Of a DNA stretch of 64,000 nt, positions 12,017 to 24,066 are shown piece by piece. The stretch spans positions 147,925,577-147,989,576 of the forward strand of contig JBOZIK010000001.1 of the NCBI GenBank assembly GCA_051453625.1, written 5' to 3'. The position numbers were made by a program, and so were the translations under genes. The notes under the pieces are model-generated. The model worked only from the letters and a program-made list of their open reading frames with translations, was not told the DNA's origin and made no database searches. The number at the start of each line of letters is the position of its first letter. The stretch's first letter is position 1. Origin of the DNA: Welwitschia mirabilis (lineage: Eukaryota > Gnetophyta > Gnetopsida > Welwitschiales).

Positions 12017-12534
12017 TGATAAAGATTCATTCCAATTTCCTACATCAAGTTCGGTCGACCCCTTAGGTGTCAAGTCGACTCCTTGATAATCGGCTCAGGG
12101 ATATTAGCTGCACAGTACTTAGGTTTAGTCGATTCCTCAAAGGTTCAGTCGATCCCTTAATAATTGGTTTAGGAGTACTATTATCAAGTTCACAGATTCA
12201 GTCGACCCCATCATGGGTCTAGTCGACCCCTTGATAATTAGTTCAGGGATACTAGTTCTTAAGTTTACAGATCTAATCGACCCTTCATAAATTTGGTCGA
12301 CCCCTTGGAATTCAGTTTAATTCTAAGAGTATGCTCTAGGTATGGCCGACCCCTTGAAATTCTGGTCAACCCCTCAAAAGGAAAAGTGAACTTGATAGGT
12401 TTCCAGTGATCAGAAAATAACAATCATAGCTTCAGCATCTGACTTATAAGTGGTTAATATTTTTTGTACAAGATACATAAAATGTACTTCATATAAAACA
12501 TTAGTTTGACATCAATTAGTAAAACATAATCTAA
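12017..12534 (-). mobile_element. Copia element 1, LTR copy b, partial
   Basis: This is the right-hand ~520 bp of the same LTR as at 8361 and 16902, beginning inside the box-repeat part and ending CATAATCTAA. TAATCTCACCCTTTAA, a one-base-altered polypurine tract, follows it. It keeps more intact GTCGACC boxes than the other copies, so it has lost fewer CpG sites. Confidence 0.75.
12051..12375. repeat. 74-bp tandem repeat with paired GTCGACC boxes
   Basis: Unit starts fall at 12054 (GTCGACC), 12128 (GTCGATT), 12201 (GTCGACC) and 12276 (ATCGACC), so the period is 73-75 bp. Each unit holds two boxes of the form GTCGACCCCTT about 20-22 bp apart, followed by GATAATTRGTTCAGGGATACTA-like sequence. 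Two further boxes (GGCCGACC, GTCAACC) follow. The same boxes recur in LTR copies a and c and in both LTRs of element 2. Confidence 0.8.
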
Positions 12535-13274
12535 TAATCTCACCCTTTAATATTGATGGCAAATAATACTTAGTTGTAAAAATATTAAAAATTGAAAAAA
12601 CTCTCCCCCATGAAATGCATATTATTCTTTGTCAAAATATTAAGCCTTTTGAAACTAATTGAATAAATTTTAATAAATCTAATTTTGTGTTAAAATAAAA
12701 ATAATTTAAGTTGCATATTTAGAGAGTTGAGAATACAATATCTATGAGAAGCACATTTTGATCATATAATATGTTTCACTTTAATCATTAACAATTTAAA
12801 ATTCATTGCAACTTTAGGGTAAACATCATTTAGACCCTTAAGTATTTCAACATATTAGAAAATTCAAGTTCATATGGATCTTTGAATTACACTAATAAGT
12901 ATTTGAAATACAAATTGAAAGCATAAAATTAAGTGCATTTTTATTTCATTAACCATAAGCATTACAAAGTAAAAGTGCTCATCAAAAGTAAACTACATCT
13001 GAAAGCATAAGAGACATACAACTAATTATTCCCCTTTTGACATTAATGACAAAGGAGAGAAAAACATAGAAGTAAAAACATAATCAAATATAATCATATG
13101 ACAAGATGAAAACAAATAATACAATTCATATTCTATGGCTATCTTCCATTCTGCACTGTCAGCTTTCTCTGAAGGGCCTATAGAACTGAGAGGGTCTAGG
13201 TAATCGGGTTTTTATTTTAATCAACCGACCACCTCCAGTCGACCAAATCATGAATCCAGTTGACTGTCTTGCAA
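12535..13274 (-). mobile_element. Copia element 1b, 3' untranslated part with two polypurine tracts
   Basis: The tract beside the LTR is at about 12538-12550 (CTCACCCTTTAA on plus). The second is at about 13027-13039 (TTCCCCTTTTGA), ahead of CATTAATGACAAAG. The stretch otherwise parallels 9775-10490. CTTCCATTCTGCACTG near 13143 resembles the DNA at the C-terminal end of the additional frame in element 2, but the rest of that frame is absent. Confidence 0.6.
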
Positions 13275-14420
13275 TCATCCATAGAACGACAAGATAACAC
13301 CTAGTTCATTTCCACTTGTGCTCTTTTTATCATCTTTATAACTAGCCCAATCCATGTCGCTAAAACCTATGAGCTCAAAAGATGTCTCTATAGGATACCA
13401 TAAGTCATAATCACATGTGCCTTTTATGTACCTGATTATTCTTTTTACTGCTAGTAGATGTGATTCTTTTGGTTGGGATTGATACCTTGTACATACTCCA
13501 ATACTAAACATAATGTTTGGTCTACTTGTAATTAAATATAGTAAGCTTCTAGTCATAATTCTATAATGTTTTTGCTCTACTGGTTTACCATTTTCATCCA
13601 AGCTCACTTTACAAGATGTTGATATAGGGGTATCAGTTGTTTTTGTATTTTCTAATTCAAAGCATTTAATTAAATCTCTTGCATATTTGGAGTGAGAAAT
13701 AAATATTTCATCTTTTGATTACTTGATCTATAATCCAAGAAACATTTTTATTTCACTAAGTATACTTATTTCAAAATGAGTTGTCATAATAGTTGTAAAT
13801 TCTTTTAACAAATTTTCATTTGAGGCATTAAATATAATATCATCTACATAAATTTGTATAACAATAAAATCCTTTCTCAAGCTCTTTAGAAATAAGGTTT
13901 TATCTATAGTTCCATAAATATATCCATTTTTATTTAAAAAAGTGGCTAGCTTCTCATACCAAGATCTTGAATTTTGTTTCAATCCATATAGGGCTTTCTT
14001 CAGTCTATACACATAATCATTTTTTTTGAGGATGAATAAAACCTTGCGGTTTCTCTACATAAACATCTTTATTTAAAGTACCATTTAAAAAGGCACTCTT
14101 CACATCCATTTGATAAACTTTGAAATTTTTAAAGACTGCAAAAGACAAAAACATTCTAATGTTATCTAGCCTTAAAACAAGTGTATCACCTATATCAATT
14201 CCTTCTATCTGATTTAGCCTTGTGCTACTAATCTTACCTTGTTTTTAATGATATTTTTTTTCTTCATCACATTTTTTTTAAAAAATCCGCTTAATTCTAA
14301 TGACATTTTTATCTTTTAGCTTTTCTATCGGCTTCTAATCATCATTGCTCTTGAAGTTTTGTAGCTCATCTTGCATTGCCAAAATCCATTCCTCATGAAT
14401 TTTAGCTTCTTCAAATTTCT
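13275..14420 (-). pseudogene. Copia RT-RNase H remnant, element 1b
   Basis: This is reverse transcriptase plus truncated RNase H. The frame at 13728-14012 gives YRLKKALYGLKQ, SWYEKLATFL, GTIDKTLFLK, the catalytic IYVDDIIF and EISILSEIKMFLGL, the normal order for copia RT. The frame at 13275-13607 gives RSLLYLITSRPNIMF, AVKRIIRYIKGTCDY and GFSDMDWASYKDDKKSTSGN, then jumps to non-coding sequence. Compared with copy a, about 370 bp that encode the rest of RNase H are deleted. The N-terminal RT lies in broken frames up to about 14420. YVDD is intact, but frameshifts and the deletion make it non-functional. Confidence 0.85.
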
Positions 14421-15610
14421 TAGGTTTTACTTTTGAAACATAACAAATGTGAGGATAGAAATTCTTCATAAAATCTCTTGTCTGTATTTTTTAATTAACT
14501 TCGCCAATAATATATTCTAAAGAATGATCTTTTAATAATTTGGGCTTTTTCAGTGTGCCTTTTTTTGATGGAGCTTCATTACTTTTAGTAGTTACTTCAA
14601 TAGTTATAGGGATACTTATAGTTATGACTTCCTCTTCATCTGTGTAATTTGGTCTTGTGTCTATCTCATTAATTTGCACATTTATTGACTTATCTACTAT
14701 TAACCTTCTCTTGTTGAAAGCATCATAAGCTCTACTTCTAATTAAGTAACTTAAAAAAATAGTTTCATCAGCTTTAGAGTCGAATTTGCTCAAATGTTCT
14801 CTATCTTTTAGCGTATATCATTTACTTCTAAAGAATTTAAAATATAAAACATTAGGTTATCTTCCTTTTCATAATTCATATGTTGTTTTATCCATATCGG
14901 GCCTAGGATATACTCTATTAATAATATAGCATATTATGCTAACTAATTTAGCCCAAAATGATTTAGGAACCTCTTTATCATTTAGCATGATTCGTGTTAT
15001 TTCTTGAAGGAATATGTTATTTATTTTAGCTATACCATTTTGTTATGGTGTCTTTAGGGATGAAAATTAGTAATCAAGTCCATTATCAATGCAATATTTA
15101 TCAAAAAGATGGTTCTTGAATTCATCATCATGACCATTTCTTATCTTCTTTATGGTATATCATTTTTTATTTTGAATCTTTTTGCATATCTCAACCCAAT
15201 GTTTATATGCTTTAGACTTGTTTGATAGGAATGATACCCAAGTATATCTAAAGAAGTTATCAATTATAGTGAAAAAATAACGTTTACCACCTAGACTTTG
15301 AGTTTGAGCGAGACCTACTAGATCCATATGGATAGCTCTAATGGCATAGTTATGGAAGTCTAATTTCTACTTTTATGTGAACTCCTTATTTTTTTTTTCC
15401 TTTTAGCATGCATCACATAAATCTTGTTTTTTTAGATTTATCTTAAGGATACCTTTCACAATGTTTTTATGAATAATCATTTTCAACTAATCATAATTAA
15501 CATGACCTAATCGTTTACACCAAATATCTTCTTAAGGAACATTTTAAAAATAACATCGATAAAATGAATGATTTATGCTATATACTTTGTCTACACTACT
15601 TAATTTAAGA
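14421..15610 (-). pseudogene. Copia integrase remnant, element 1b
   Basis: The frame at 14491-14793 reads SKFDSKADETIFLSYLIRSR, AYDAFNKRRLIV and INEIDTRP. It corresponds to the block after the copia integrase core (GKFD-KADEGIFLGYS-SKAYRVFNKRT). Minus-strand fragments of the core follow to about 15600 in several frames, so catalytic residues cannot be assigned. Order along the minus strand (protease, integrase, RT, RNase H) is that of Ty1/copia and not Ty3/gypsy. Confidence 0.7.
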
Positions 15611-15611
15611 A

Positions 15612-16073
15612 TTACATCATTAAATTTTCCATGCAAAATTTTACATTTTGATTTATTAAAGAATACCTTGTAACCTTTCTTACATATTTGCTAATGCTTA
15701 ATGAATTATACTTTAAACCATTTACATATAAAACTTCATTAATTCTAGAAATATTACCTCCACCGATGCTTCCAATGTATTCTATTTTTGCTCTTCTATT
15801 ATAATCAAAAGGCACTTCTCCTCTATCAAAGTTGCTTAATTGCTTGAACTTAGATTTGTCTCCTGTCATATGCCTTAAACACCCATTATTTAGATACCAA
15901 ATACTACTATTTAAATCCTTGAAAGATATTTGAATTAAAAGACTTTTAAGATCATTAGCTTTCATCCACATAGTCTTTTTAGACTTATGTAGTTCACCTC
16001 CTTTTGGAATAAATTTAAAAGAAAACGTACTAACTGAGTTTAAGAATAATACTAATTTTCTATCATTGCACAA
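15612..16073 (-). pseudogene. Copia aspartic protease region, element 1b
   Basis: This 153-residue open stretch contains SIWYLNNGCLRHMTGDKSKF, then EYIGSIGGGNI and EVLYVNGLKYNSLSISK. These match the copia protease pattern WYLDSGCSRHMTGDK...VLYVDGLKHNLLSIS. The catalytic DSG is NNG here, so the active-site Asp is lost. Both substitutions (D to N, S to N) are consistent with G-to-A changes. The motif HKSKKTMWMKANDL upstream is the usual linker from gag. Confidence 0.8.
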
Positions 16074-16887
16074 AAGTTTTGAATGACTAATTTTTTCATA
16101 GAAATGACAAGTAACTTTTAAGAATAACTTACTTTATCATGTTACTTGGTTTTACTGCCTTTAAGATCTTTAAGAGATGAACCCAATTCCTAACTTATCA
16201 CTAGTAGGTTTCTAGACTCTAAGCATCTATTCTAATTTGAAAGAACAACCAAAAAATTTATTAACAAAATGAGATAAATCTTTTACTGTAGGATGATATC
16301 GGAGTTTTTAAATTTAATCCTCTTAAATATCAATTTCTTTTCCTCCTTTTCTTTAGTGAGAGACTTTATAATCTTGCTTAAATCATTTATCCTTTTAGCA
16401 AACTTTTCACATTCTAGGTATAGTTCTTAATAGGTATCTTCCAGGTCATCCTATTCTTCATCAATCACATCTAAATCATCATGCTCTAATGTGTTGGGAA
16501 AATTCTGTAAAGGAGGCATAATTACCATGAAAGAAATTCTTCTGAATTCATCATAGTTTTGAACTAATCTATTGTCACATTCTTTTGACTTCTTTGCATT
16601 TCCATTGTTTGTAATATATTTAAAAATATATCCACATACTATCCAAAATATNNNNNNNNNNNNNNNNNNNNNNNNNNNNNNNNNNNNNNNNNNNNNNNNN
16701 NNNNNNNNNNNNNNNNNNNNNNNNNNNNNNNNNNNNNNNNNNNNNNNNNNNGTTTGTAATATATTTAAAAATATATCCACATACTATCCAAAATATACCA
16801 ATAAGAGTATAGGTATTTAAGAAGAGAATACACATATTTGGGTTCTAGAGTCTAGATTGGTTAAAATCTAATAATGGACTCAACTTA
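16074..16887 (-). pseudogene. Copia gag remnant, element 1b
   Basis: This lies between the primer site and the protease, where gag belongs. Minus frames are short and broken, and no zinc knuckle could be read. A 100-N gap at 16652-16751 carries the same ~45 bp on each side (GTTTGTAATATATTTAAAAA and onward), which looks like two contig ends that were not merged. The gag-to-PBS distance is short compared with element 2, so part of gag may be missing. The call rests mainly on position. Confidence 0.5.
16652..16751. other. Assembly gap with duplicated flanks, 100 N
   Basis: About 45 bp immediately before the gap is repeated immediately after it (GTTTGTAATA through CCAAAATAT). This suggests unmerged overlapping contig ends and not truly missing sequence. 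Confidence 0.85.
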
Positions 16888-16899
16888 GCTCTGATACTA
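16888..16899 (-). promoter_or_regulatory. Primer-binding site, tRNA-iMet type (copia 1)
   Basis: The plus strand GCTCTGATACTA is the complement of TAGTATCAGAGC, one base from the standard copia site TGGTATCAGAGC (G to A). It lies two bases from the LTR starting at 16902, which fixes that LTR as the 5' LTR of a minus-strand element. Confidence 0.85.
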
Positions 16900-16901
16900 A
16901 T

Positions 16902-18316
16902 TGATAAGATCGAGAAACCTAGAGGGGAGGGCTAAATAGCTTCTTATAAAAAATGTTTAAATAAACTTATGATGAAAACTTTCTTGNNNNNNNNNNNNNN
17001 NNNNNNNNNNNNNNNNNNNNNNNNNNNNNNNNNNNNNNNNNNNNNNNNNNNNNNNNNNNNNNNNNNNNNNNNNNNNNNNNNNNNNNNNNNNNNNNNNNNN
17101 NNNNCCCTACTCCACTCACCATGATCATCTTATCATCAAATCTGATTCAAATCTTTGTTAACTCTTCTAGGTATTACTGGTTACTTGTAATCTTTACACA
17201 TGGACTCTTTTAGGCTAAGTAACAACCTTTCCAGTAGACTTTTATAGGTTAAGTCTCAATCTTTAGATGATGTAAAAGTGATGGTAAGAATGCCTTGATG
17301 CACAAATATCACTCATTCTTTAGTATAATGATTTTAATGGAGATCTTCTCCTATAAATAATACAACAAATAATGTACTAGATCTAACTTTGAATGTACAG
17401 ATACAACAAATGATGGAATGTCCTTAATTAGTAATACTATGTCAAGATGCTATAGTAAATATCACAAGATTCAGTCCTTCGATCAAAAGTTAAAAGTATT
17501 TCTAGTCATCTCTCTCTTGGATATTTATATTGAAAGGTTTTTAGGATTTATCACAAGTAAAAATTCGCTTAAAATGGTTATAAATGGCTAGGGAAAAAAA
17601 CCCAAGGAATACATAGTTTCATTTTCATTTTAGCTAGTCGACTACTCAAATGTCCAGTAGACTTCTCCTGGTGTTATGACTTATGCAAGTCATCTTAGTA
17701 AACTTTTTGATCACCCTAGTTTCTTATGGCTCCATGTTCAGCCGACCCCTTACAGTCCAGTCGACCCCCATCTAGTCACCTACAAATCTATCCAGTTACC
17801 TGCTAGTCTTGATAAAAGTTCATTTCAATTTTCTACATTAGGTTTGGTCAAGTTCTCAGGTGTTCAGTTGACCCCTTCATAATCAACACAAGGAATAGTT
17901 CTTAAGTCCAGTCAACCCCTTTAAAGATCTGGTCAACCCCTTAACAATTGGTTTAGTAGTACTGTTCTTAAGTTCACAAATTTGGTTGATCCTTCATAGG
18001 TCTAGTCGACCCCTTAACATTTAGTTCTGGGATGCTATTCTCAAGTTCACCAATCCAGTCGATCCTTCATATGTCTAGTTGACTCCTCTAAATTTAATTC
18101 AATTCTAAGAGTATTCTCTAGGTGAAATCTGCCCCTTAAAAGTCTAGTTGATCCCTTAAGAAGGTAAGTTAACTTGATAAGTTTCTAATAATCAGATTTT
18201 GTTATTCATGGCTTCAAACATCTAACATGCAAGTGGTTAATATTTTCAACAATATAAACAAACTTTGCTATACAGAAAAATATTAGTTTGACATTAATTA
18301 ACAAAACATAATCTAA
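16902..18316 (-). mobile_element. Copia element 1, LTR copy c (5' LTR)
   Basis: It starts TGATAAGATCGAG beside the primer site and ends CATAATCTAA, and is colinear with copy a (1414 bp against 1415 bp here). It contains a 118-N gap at 16987-17104. GTCGACC-derived boxes run from about 17635 to 18160, several decayed to GTTGACC or GTCAACC. Immediately to its right the interrupted PQ LTR2 resumes. Confidence 0.75.
16987..17104. other. Assembly gap, 118 N, inside LTR copy c
   Basis: The corresponding part of copy a (8446-8565, about 120 bp) has nearly the same length, so this gap size is believable. Confidence 0.9.
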
Positions 18317-18563
18317 TAGAAAAGAGATTTTCTACTTTAATCCTCTTATATTTCTTTAGTTTTAAGTTAATATTCTTTGTATATCAACTTTGGAAACCTT
18401 TTATATTATACATATACATTCTTTTTCATTTCATAAATCTATTATCAGTCTCCTACATCCTTTTACATCCCATTTTCCATCATGTTTTATCCTATTTTCA
18501 TCTACTTGGATGACATTTTAGAGTTGTTGAAGTATACATGAATGACTTGTATAAGAGAAGAAG
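18317..18563 (+). mobile_element. PQ-family LTR 2, second segment
   Basis: It resumes GAAAAGAGATTTTCTACTTT, exactly where LTR1 continues after the point that copia 1 interrupted. It runs through CATTTTCCATC and TACTTGGATGACATT, parallel to LTR1 to about 4740. It ends at AAGAGAAGAAG, where the R element begins. Only 247 bp separate the two nested insertions. Confidence 0.75.
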
Positions 18564-20063
18564 TGTCTGTGAGTAGTAATTAACTAAATTTAAATAAGTA
18601 AAAACCTAGTATTATTCTTTCACATAGATATATGTTGCAACTTTATATTAGATAACAACATTATTTTAACTTGTAATGAAACTCAAAAAAAAGAAAAATA
18701 AGATGTTGAGAATTGAAATTGACCTTGGTTAACATTGCAAGGAAATGGAAGTACTCCAAGTCCTAACTAATTCATTCTTTCTTCACCTCTTTTCCAATGA
18801 TTATTATATTCTAAAACATAAGCTCCAAACATCAAGTCATTGAAGATCTACATGGAGTAATAATCTCATCCACCACATAATTGTTAATGATTTATCAAGT
18901 TTAAGTAATTGTTCGTAGCCATTCATAATCATAAAAGATTTGAATGAATGTGCATAAGATCCATCAAATGACAGCAACTACAATATCATATAAGTAAACT
19001 TAAACAACTCACTTAGTAATCAAAAAACTTGACAATTAAGTAAGCTTTATATAAAGATTACTAATACTTAACTCTATGCATTAACAATGAAAGAATAAAA
19101 CCTACTTAAGAATTAGCTTCTCATAAAGATTTCTAATACAAAATGAGTGATCATTAATAATGATAGGATGAAACCCAATTATTATATAAAAAATATGAAA
19201 TTATACATTACATCAAATAAAGAAGGATGAAGAAAAAAGATTCTTTAATTAGCCTTGGATATTCCACCCTTAAAAAAAATGATCAAAACACCATGACATC
19301 ATGGCACTCAATATTTCCTATATTAGCCAATTAAAATATGTTTATAATGGAAAGGAAAGGCCATTTTATAGATAAGAGAAGGATTTAGAAGCTTCAACAT
19401 GATTATGTTAGATGAGCATTAGGTGGATGATTACATAAGTAGGATTACTTAAGGGTGTTTATCTAAGGAGGAAGTTATAATTTTTGACATGTAGTGATAA
19501 AGAAACATTCTTTATCTTCTTATGCAAATATGATGATGCTGATGATACTACCAATAGATATGATGTCATGTGTTGTCTACATAGTCATCCTCATTGCACC
19601 TCATGTTGTTGTGATGTGTTATTTTGTACTTACATCATGTGTCATTAGGTTTAAAGATTTGTGAAAGATTACTTATGATTTAGCCCATAAATGTAATGTG
19701 ATTAATTTTTTAAATTAGTGAAGATACCTTATTTTGATCATGTTTTGGCTTAGAAGACTAGCAACACTAATAGTCCTAATTAGCACCACTGGCATTTGGG
19801 GCTAGAATTTCTTAAGTTTGAGAACATTTCTTCAAAAATCAGTAATATAGCATTTGATGCTAGAATTTCTTATGTTTGGGAACAATTCTTCAAAAAGTAG
19901 TAATAAACTTTCTTATGTTAGAAGGAAAGTCCATAATTTTATGAAAAATAGTAAAAAATGTAGAAGATAATAATATGTAATAAAATAATAAATTTTAAAG
20001 TTTCTTTCTATGTTAAATTGATCAAGCATTTTTACTTGGAATGACAATTTTTATATGTAAACA
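18564..20063 (-). mobile_element. R element LTR, left copy (3' LTR of a minus-strand element)
   Basis: This 1500-bp direct repeat of 24096-25588 starts TGTCTGTGAG and ends ATGTAAACA. Shared blocks run its full length: CCTAGTATTATTC, TCATCCACCACATAA, GATCAAAACACCATGAC, ATAAAGAAACATTC and CATGTGTCATTAGG. Minus-strand TCTATAAAATGGCC near 19364 is a good TATA box. Flanking 5-mers AGAAG (18559-18563) and AGGAG (25589-25593) are a target duplication with one difference. Confidence 0.8.
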
Positions 20064-20614
20064 CACCCCAACCAAAATTTTGCTACACTCTTAGTAAAAA
20101 ACTAATAAAAAAATGGTGAACATTTAAAAATTATATAAGTAAAATTATAAGTAAGAAAATGATATAACATTTTGAAAAAATTTTAATAATTTTTAACCAT
20201 AAAGACATGAAAATCAAAAAAATATCTATAAAAATGGATGTCATACCCCTAACCAAAATTAAACTTTATCCTCAAAGTTACAAAGATAGAAACTTGATAT
20301 AAGGATTTTGAGAATAAGACAATATGATAAAATGACTTTACATTACAAGGCTTTTTATACAAAACTAGCAAATGATTTTTTGATGTAAGTATTTAGGGAA
20401 AAATATAATGTAAAGTCTTAAAGTAGAATGAAAGTTTTAGGTAACATTAAACATGCAACATTCAAAATTTAAAAGATTAAAATACCTATATTAATGACCA
20501 CATTTATTGAAAATTTTATCAATTTTATTCTAAATTTAAAATATATCACAATATGAAACATGTAATAAATTCTCTAAGTAAACCTATAAGTAATCAAAAA
20601 TCAATTAAAAAATT

Positions 20615-21043
20615 NNNNNNNNNNNNNNNNNNNNNNNNNNNNNNNNNNNNNNNNNNNNNNNNNNNNNNNNNNNNNNNNNNNNNNNNNNNNNNNNNNNNNN
20701 NNNNNNNNNNNNNNNNNNNNNNNNNNNNNNNNNNNNNNNNNNNNNNNNNNNNNNNNNNNNNNNNNNNNNNNNNNNNNNNNNNNNNNNNNNNNNNNNNNNN
20801 NNNNNNNNNNNNNNNNNNNNNNNNNNNNNNNNNNNNNNNNNNNNNNNNNNNNNNNNNNNNNNNNNNNNNNNNNNNNNNNNNNNNNNNNNNNNNNNNNNNN
20901 NNNNNNNNNNNNNNNNNNNNNNNNNNNNNNNNNNNNNNNNNNNNNNNNNNNNNNNNNNNNNNNNNNNNNNNNNNNNNNNNNNNNNNNNNNNNNNNNNNNN
21001 NNNNNNNNNNNNNNNNNNNNNNNNNNNNNNNNNNNNNNNNNNN
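20615..21043. other. Assembly gap with duplicated flanks, 429 N
   Basis: AAAATCAATTAAAAAATT stands directly before and directly after the gap, so the two contig ends may overlap. Confidence 0.85.
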
Positions 21044-24000
21044 AAAATCAATTAAAAAATTTATAAGTACATGGGTTAATAAAAGTAAACACAAAAGAAT
21101 CTCCAAATTCCATGTTTTTATTCCAATTTTTACATTTTCTAGGATCATACTTTATTCTTTATTTTGAGCATTTAGATCAAGTTGGGCACCTAGTGCTATC
21201 ACATCTTCTTTGAATAGAGTGAAGCATGTTGATCTTAGAGGATTTCTAGTGCTACATTATTAGTAAGTGTTTATATCCCCGATGTAGTTGAACTAAATTC
21301 AATTATGTAGTGTACTTTTTAGAAAGGAGATTTTTTTTTAATTACTACTTTTAATAATTAATTAATTTTAATTCACATCAAGGGATTATTAACTCATTAG
21401 CCTAAGAAAAATAAATATTATTCTCATAAAATGCTTTAAAAATAATTAACATAGCATGAAAGTAGATCTGACCTTAGTTCATCTACATTTTCCTAGTTAG
21501 GAGAACTTAAGTAAAGCTAATCTTAATAAGTTAACCCAAAAATAAATATAATATTTTCTTAAAAAACTACAAGTAAAATTAAATCATACCTAATTTGTAG
21601 TGATAAAGTAATCATGTATTATTGCTTTATTTCATTAAAGGTCATTAATTAATATCATTTAATCTTAGAAACTCATGGATAGATGAAAGGAAAGGGTGGT
21701 TGGTAAAGTTTATTAGACAATATAAAAGAGGAAAAGTAATGAATAAAGATGCTTGAGGTGATGATAACTTATTCTATGGTACAAGAAAAATTTTGAATTT
21801 TCTAAATAAAAGTGTTTAAGTTGGTAACTATACAAGTGGTAGTGCTTGGATGGTTTAAGATAAGAAAGGGCATTAAGAACAAATGTTTTTGGCATTTTTA
21901 ATTTTTTCTTAAATCAGAATCTATTCTAAATGAAAAATCTACAATACAAGAAAATCTAATTTATAAGCATGTAAAGAAACTCAAACTTTTATGAGAATTT
22001 TTCTAAGGTATGGCATACATGAAGGCTTACAAGAGGAATGCCAAAAGTGGAGGATGAATTAAAAATTTTTATAGCATTTAAATATGAGATAAAATCTTAT
22101 AAACATCATAGTTATAACTAAACTAGATGCATTAAAAATTAGAAATCATCCATTTTTTAGCCTATTTGTATTTGCTTAATACCTTATGCAAGACATTACA
22201 TTGTAGTAAACATGAAGAGAAGTATCAAAAGATGATTTTAAAGGTGTAAAGAGTTCATCTTTCTCATTGAAGCTTGAGTCTTACTTAGAAAATAATGACA
22301 TGGTTGGATTAAGAGTATGTTAAAAAAAAATGATTTTTCAAAGGATGGATTATGGATAGGCTCTTAGCTAATGTTCCTCTTCAATAATGTTGTTAAGGAA
22401 TTTTTTCTCATACTATTTCTTAAGAGATAATGGTTGTTATTCAAAGATAAATTCATTTTTAATTCTATCTATTTCATAAATGTCACTTATTTATTCATCC
22501 TCTATTGTATAACTCTCTACTTTGTCATCTCCCTCAAATGTATTCTCATTATCTATTGACTAGTTATCATCTAATGTATCTAATCTAACTCTAAAGTATA
22601 GCCTATTTGTACATAATTAATTACTCTCCAAGGCATTTTAAAACTCAAGGACCTATTGGATATCCTTGTTGATTTCTTCAAGATTTTATTCATGGGTTTC
22701 TTTCTCATCCCCAGAAAATATGGTTTGGATGTTAGTGATTCTAGTCTCATTAATTCTATCAATGTTTTTAAGGCTCTTGCATTAATAGAATGTGAAATTT
22801 TTTTTCTTCTTATTATTACTAGTTAAGAGCCCTAAGAATTATATCATTAGTTTAGGATATTTATTAAAGGATTTTTTTCCTTAGTTTTATTAATTGTTTC
22901 TTCCAAAGAATAGCAAGGTAGTTGAAGCATGTTAAAAGCATCTTCTAAGAATCTCTGATAAGTATCTTCAAAAGAACGTAAGATGGTTTATTAGGTGTAC
23001 GAAGATAATGTGTGTTGCTCATACAATAAAGGATATTGAAAGAAATATGAAGGGTAAAAATTAAAGAATAAGAAATATGAAAAGAAGGATGAATAAGAAT
23101 CTTAAGACTAATTACTATGAAGAGGTGGGTTTATATATGGATGAGAGTAAAGATACTCTTCAAATATCTATTTAAGTTAAATGAAGTTTTCTATAGTAAA
23201 TTTGCATTAATCATGATTTTAAAAATTATAAGGATAGGCAAAAAGAATCTAAGATATTTTAAATAGGTTAGATGTTCAATTCATTGTTATTTTTAGAAAA
23301 TGAGTTATGATTTGAGCTAAGGATTCAAATTTTTCTATCTTTTTATAGTTTCCAAGTAAGCTTGTTATTTGAAGAGACTTAGAGAGGTCACAATACATTT
23401 TAGATAAATTTATAGAGTGGTCTGAGTAGGAACATTAATAGTATTAGTCATGAAAGGTATCGATAATAGTATTTTAATAAGAAATAGTTTGAAAAGGGAT
23501 AGATGCTATCTTCTGATTAGTGCAATATGTTTCACATTATAAGGTTTGAGAAATTTTTAACAAAAACCCAAATCGACTATAACTTAAAAAATTACACCTT
23601 AGTGAAATAAACCTATACATTTTTTATTTTATTAAAATTTTAGTAGAAACAAAACTATATAAAACTAAAAAGTTTATATAATTTAACTAAAAGCACAGAA
23701 ATACAAATGCATAAGAAAAGTCACTAGAGTTTAAAATCTAGTTTTTCTCCCTTTTTCGATCTTAGTTTTAGTTTCACATATAAGGAAGTTATTAGACCTA
23801 CAACATGTAATTATTATATATAGAGATAAGCTTCATATTAGAATTAAAAATAAATGAACTTAGAAAATAGATAAGTTTATGTTTCACTGGAAAATCAACC
23901 AGTATCCACCACTAGAAGGAAAATAAAACATAAAAACAAAACAAAAATGGACTAGTACAAGTATCACTAGAAGAAGGAAAAATATCCACAATTAGAAAAA

Positions 24001-24066
24001 TACAAACTAACTATAAAATTTTAAGAATAAAATTATGTACTCTTGAAAAAATTACTGTGTTAATAT

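Noticed and set aside
17676-17882. 68-residue plus-strand frame
   Set aside because: It lies in the box-repeat part of copia LTR copy c. The Pro/Ser-rich text is produced by the repeated GTCGACCCC boxes.
8356-18321. Clean 5-bp target duplication for copia 1
   Set aside because: Flanks GAAAA and TAGAA agree at only three of five positions, too weak to claim.
20553-21167. Open frames spanning N runs (also at 40523, 44493, 47726, 51834, 60127 and 62285)
   Set aside because: Their length comes from unread bases. The real residues on each side carry no protein signature.
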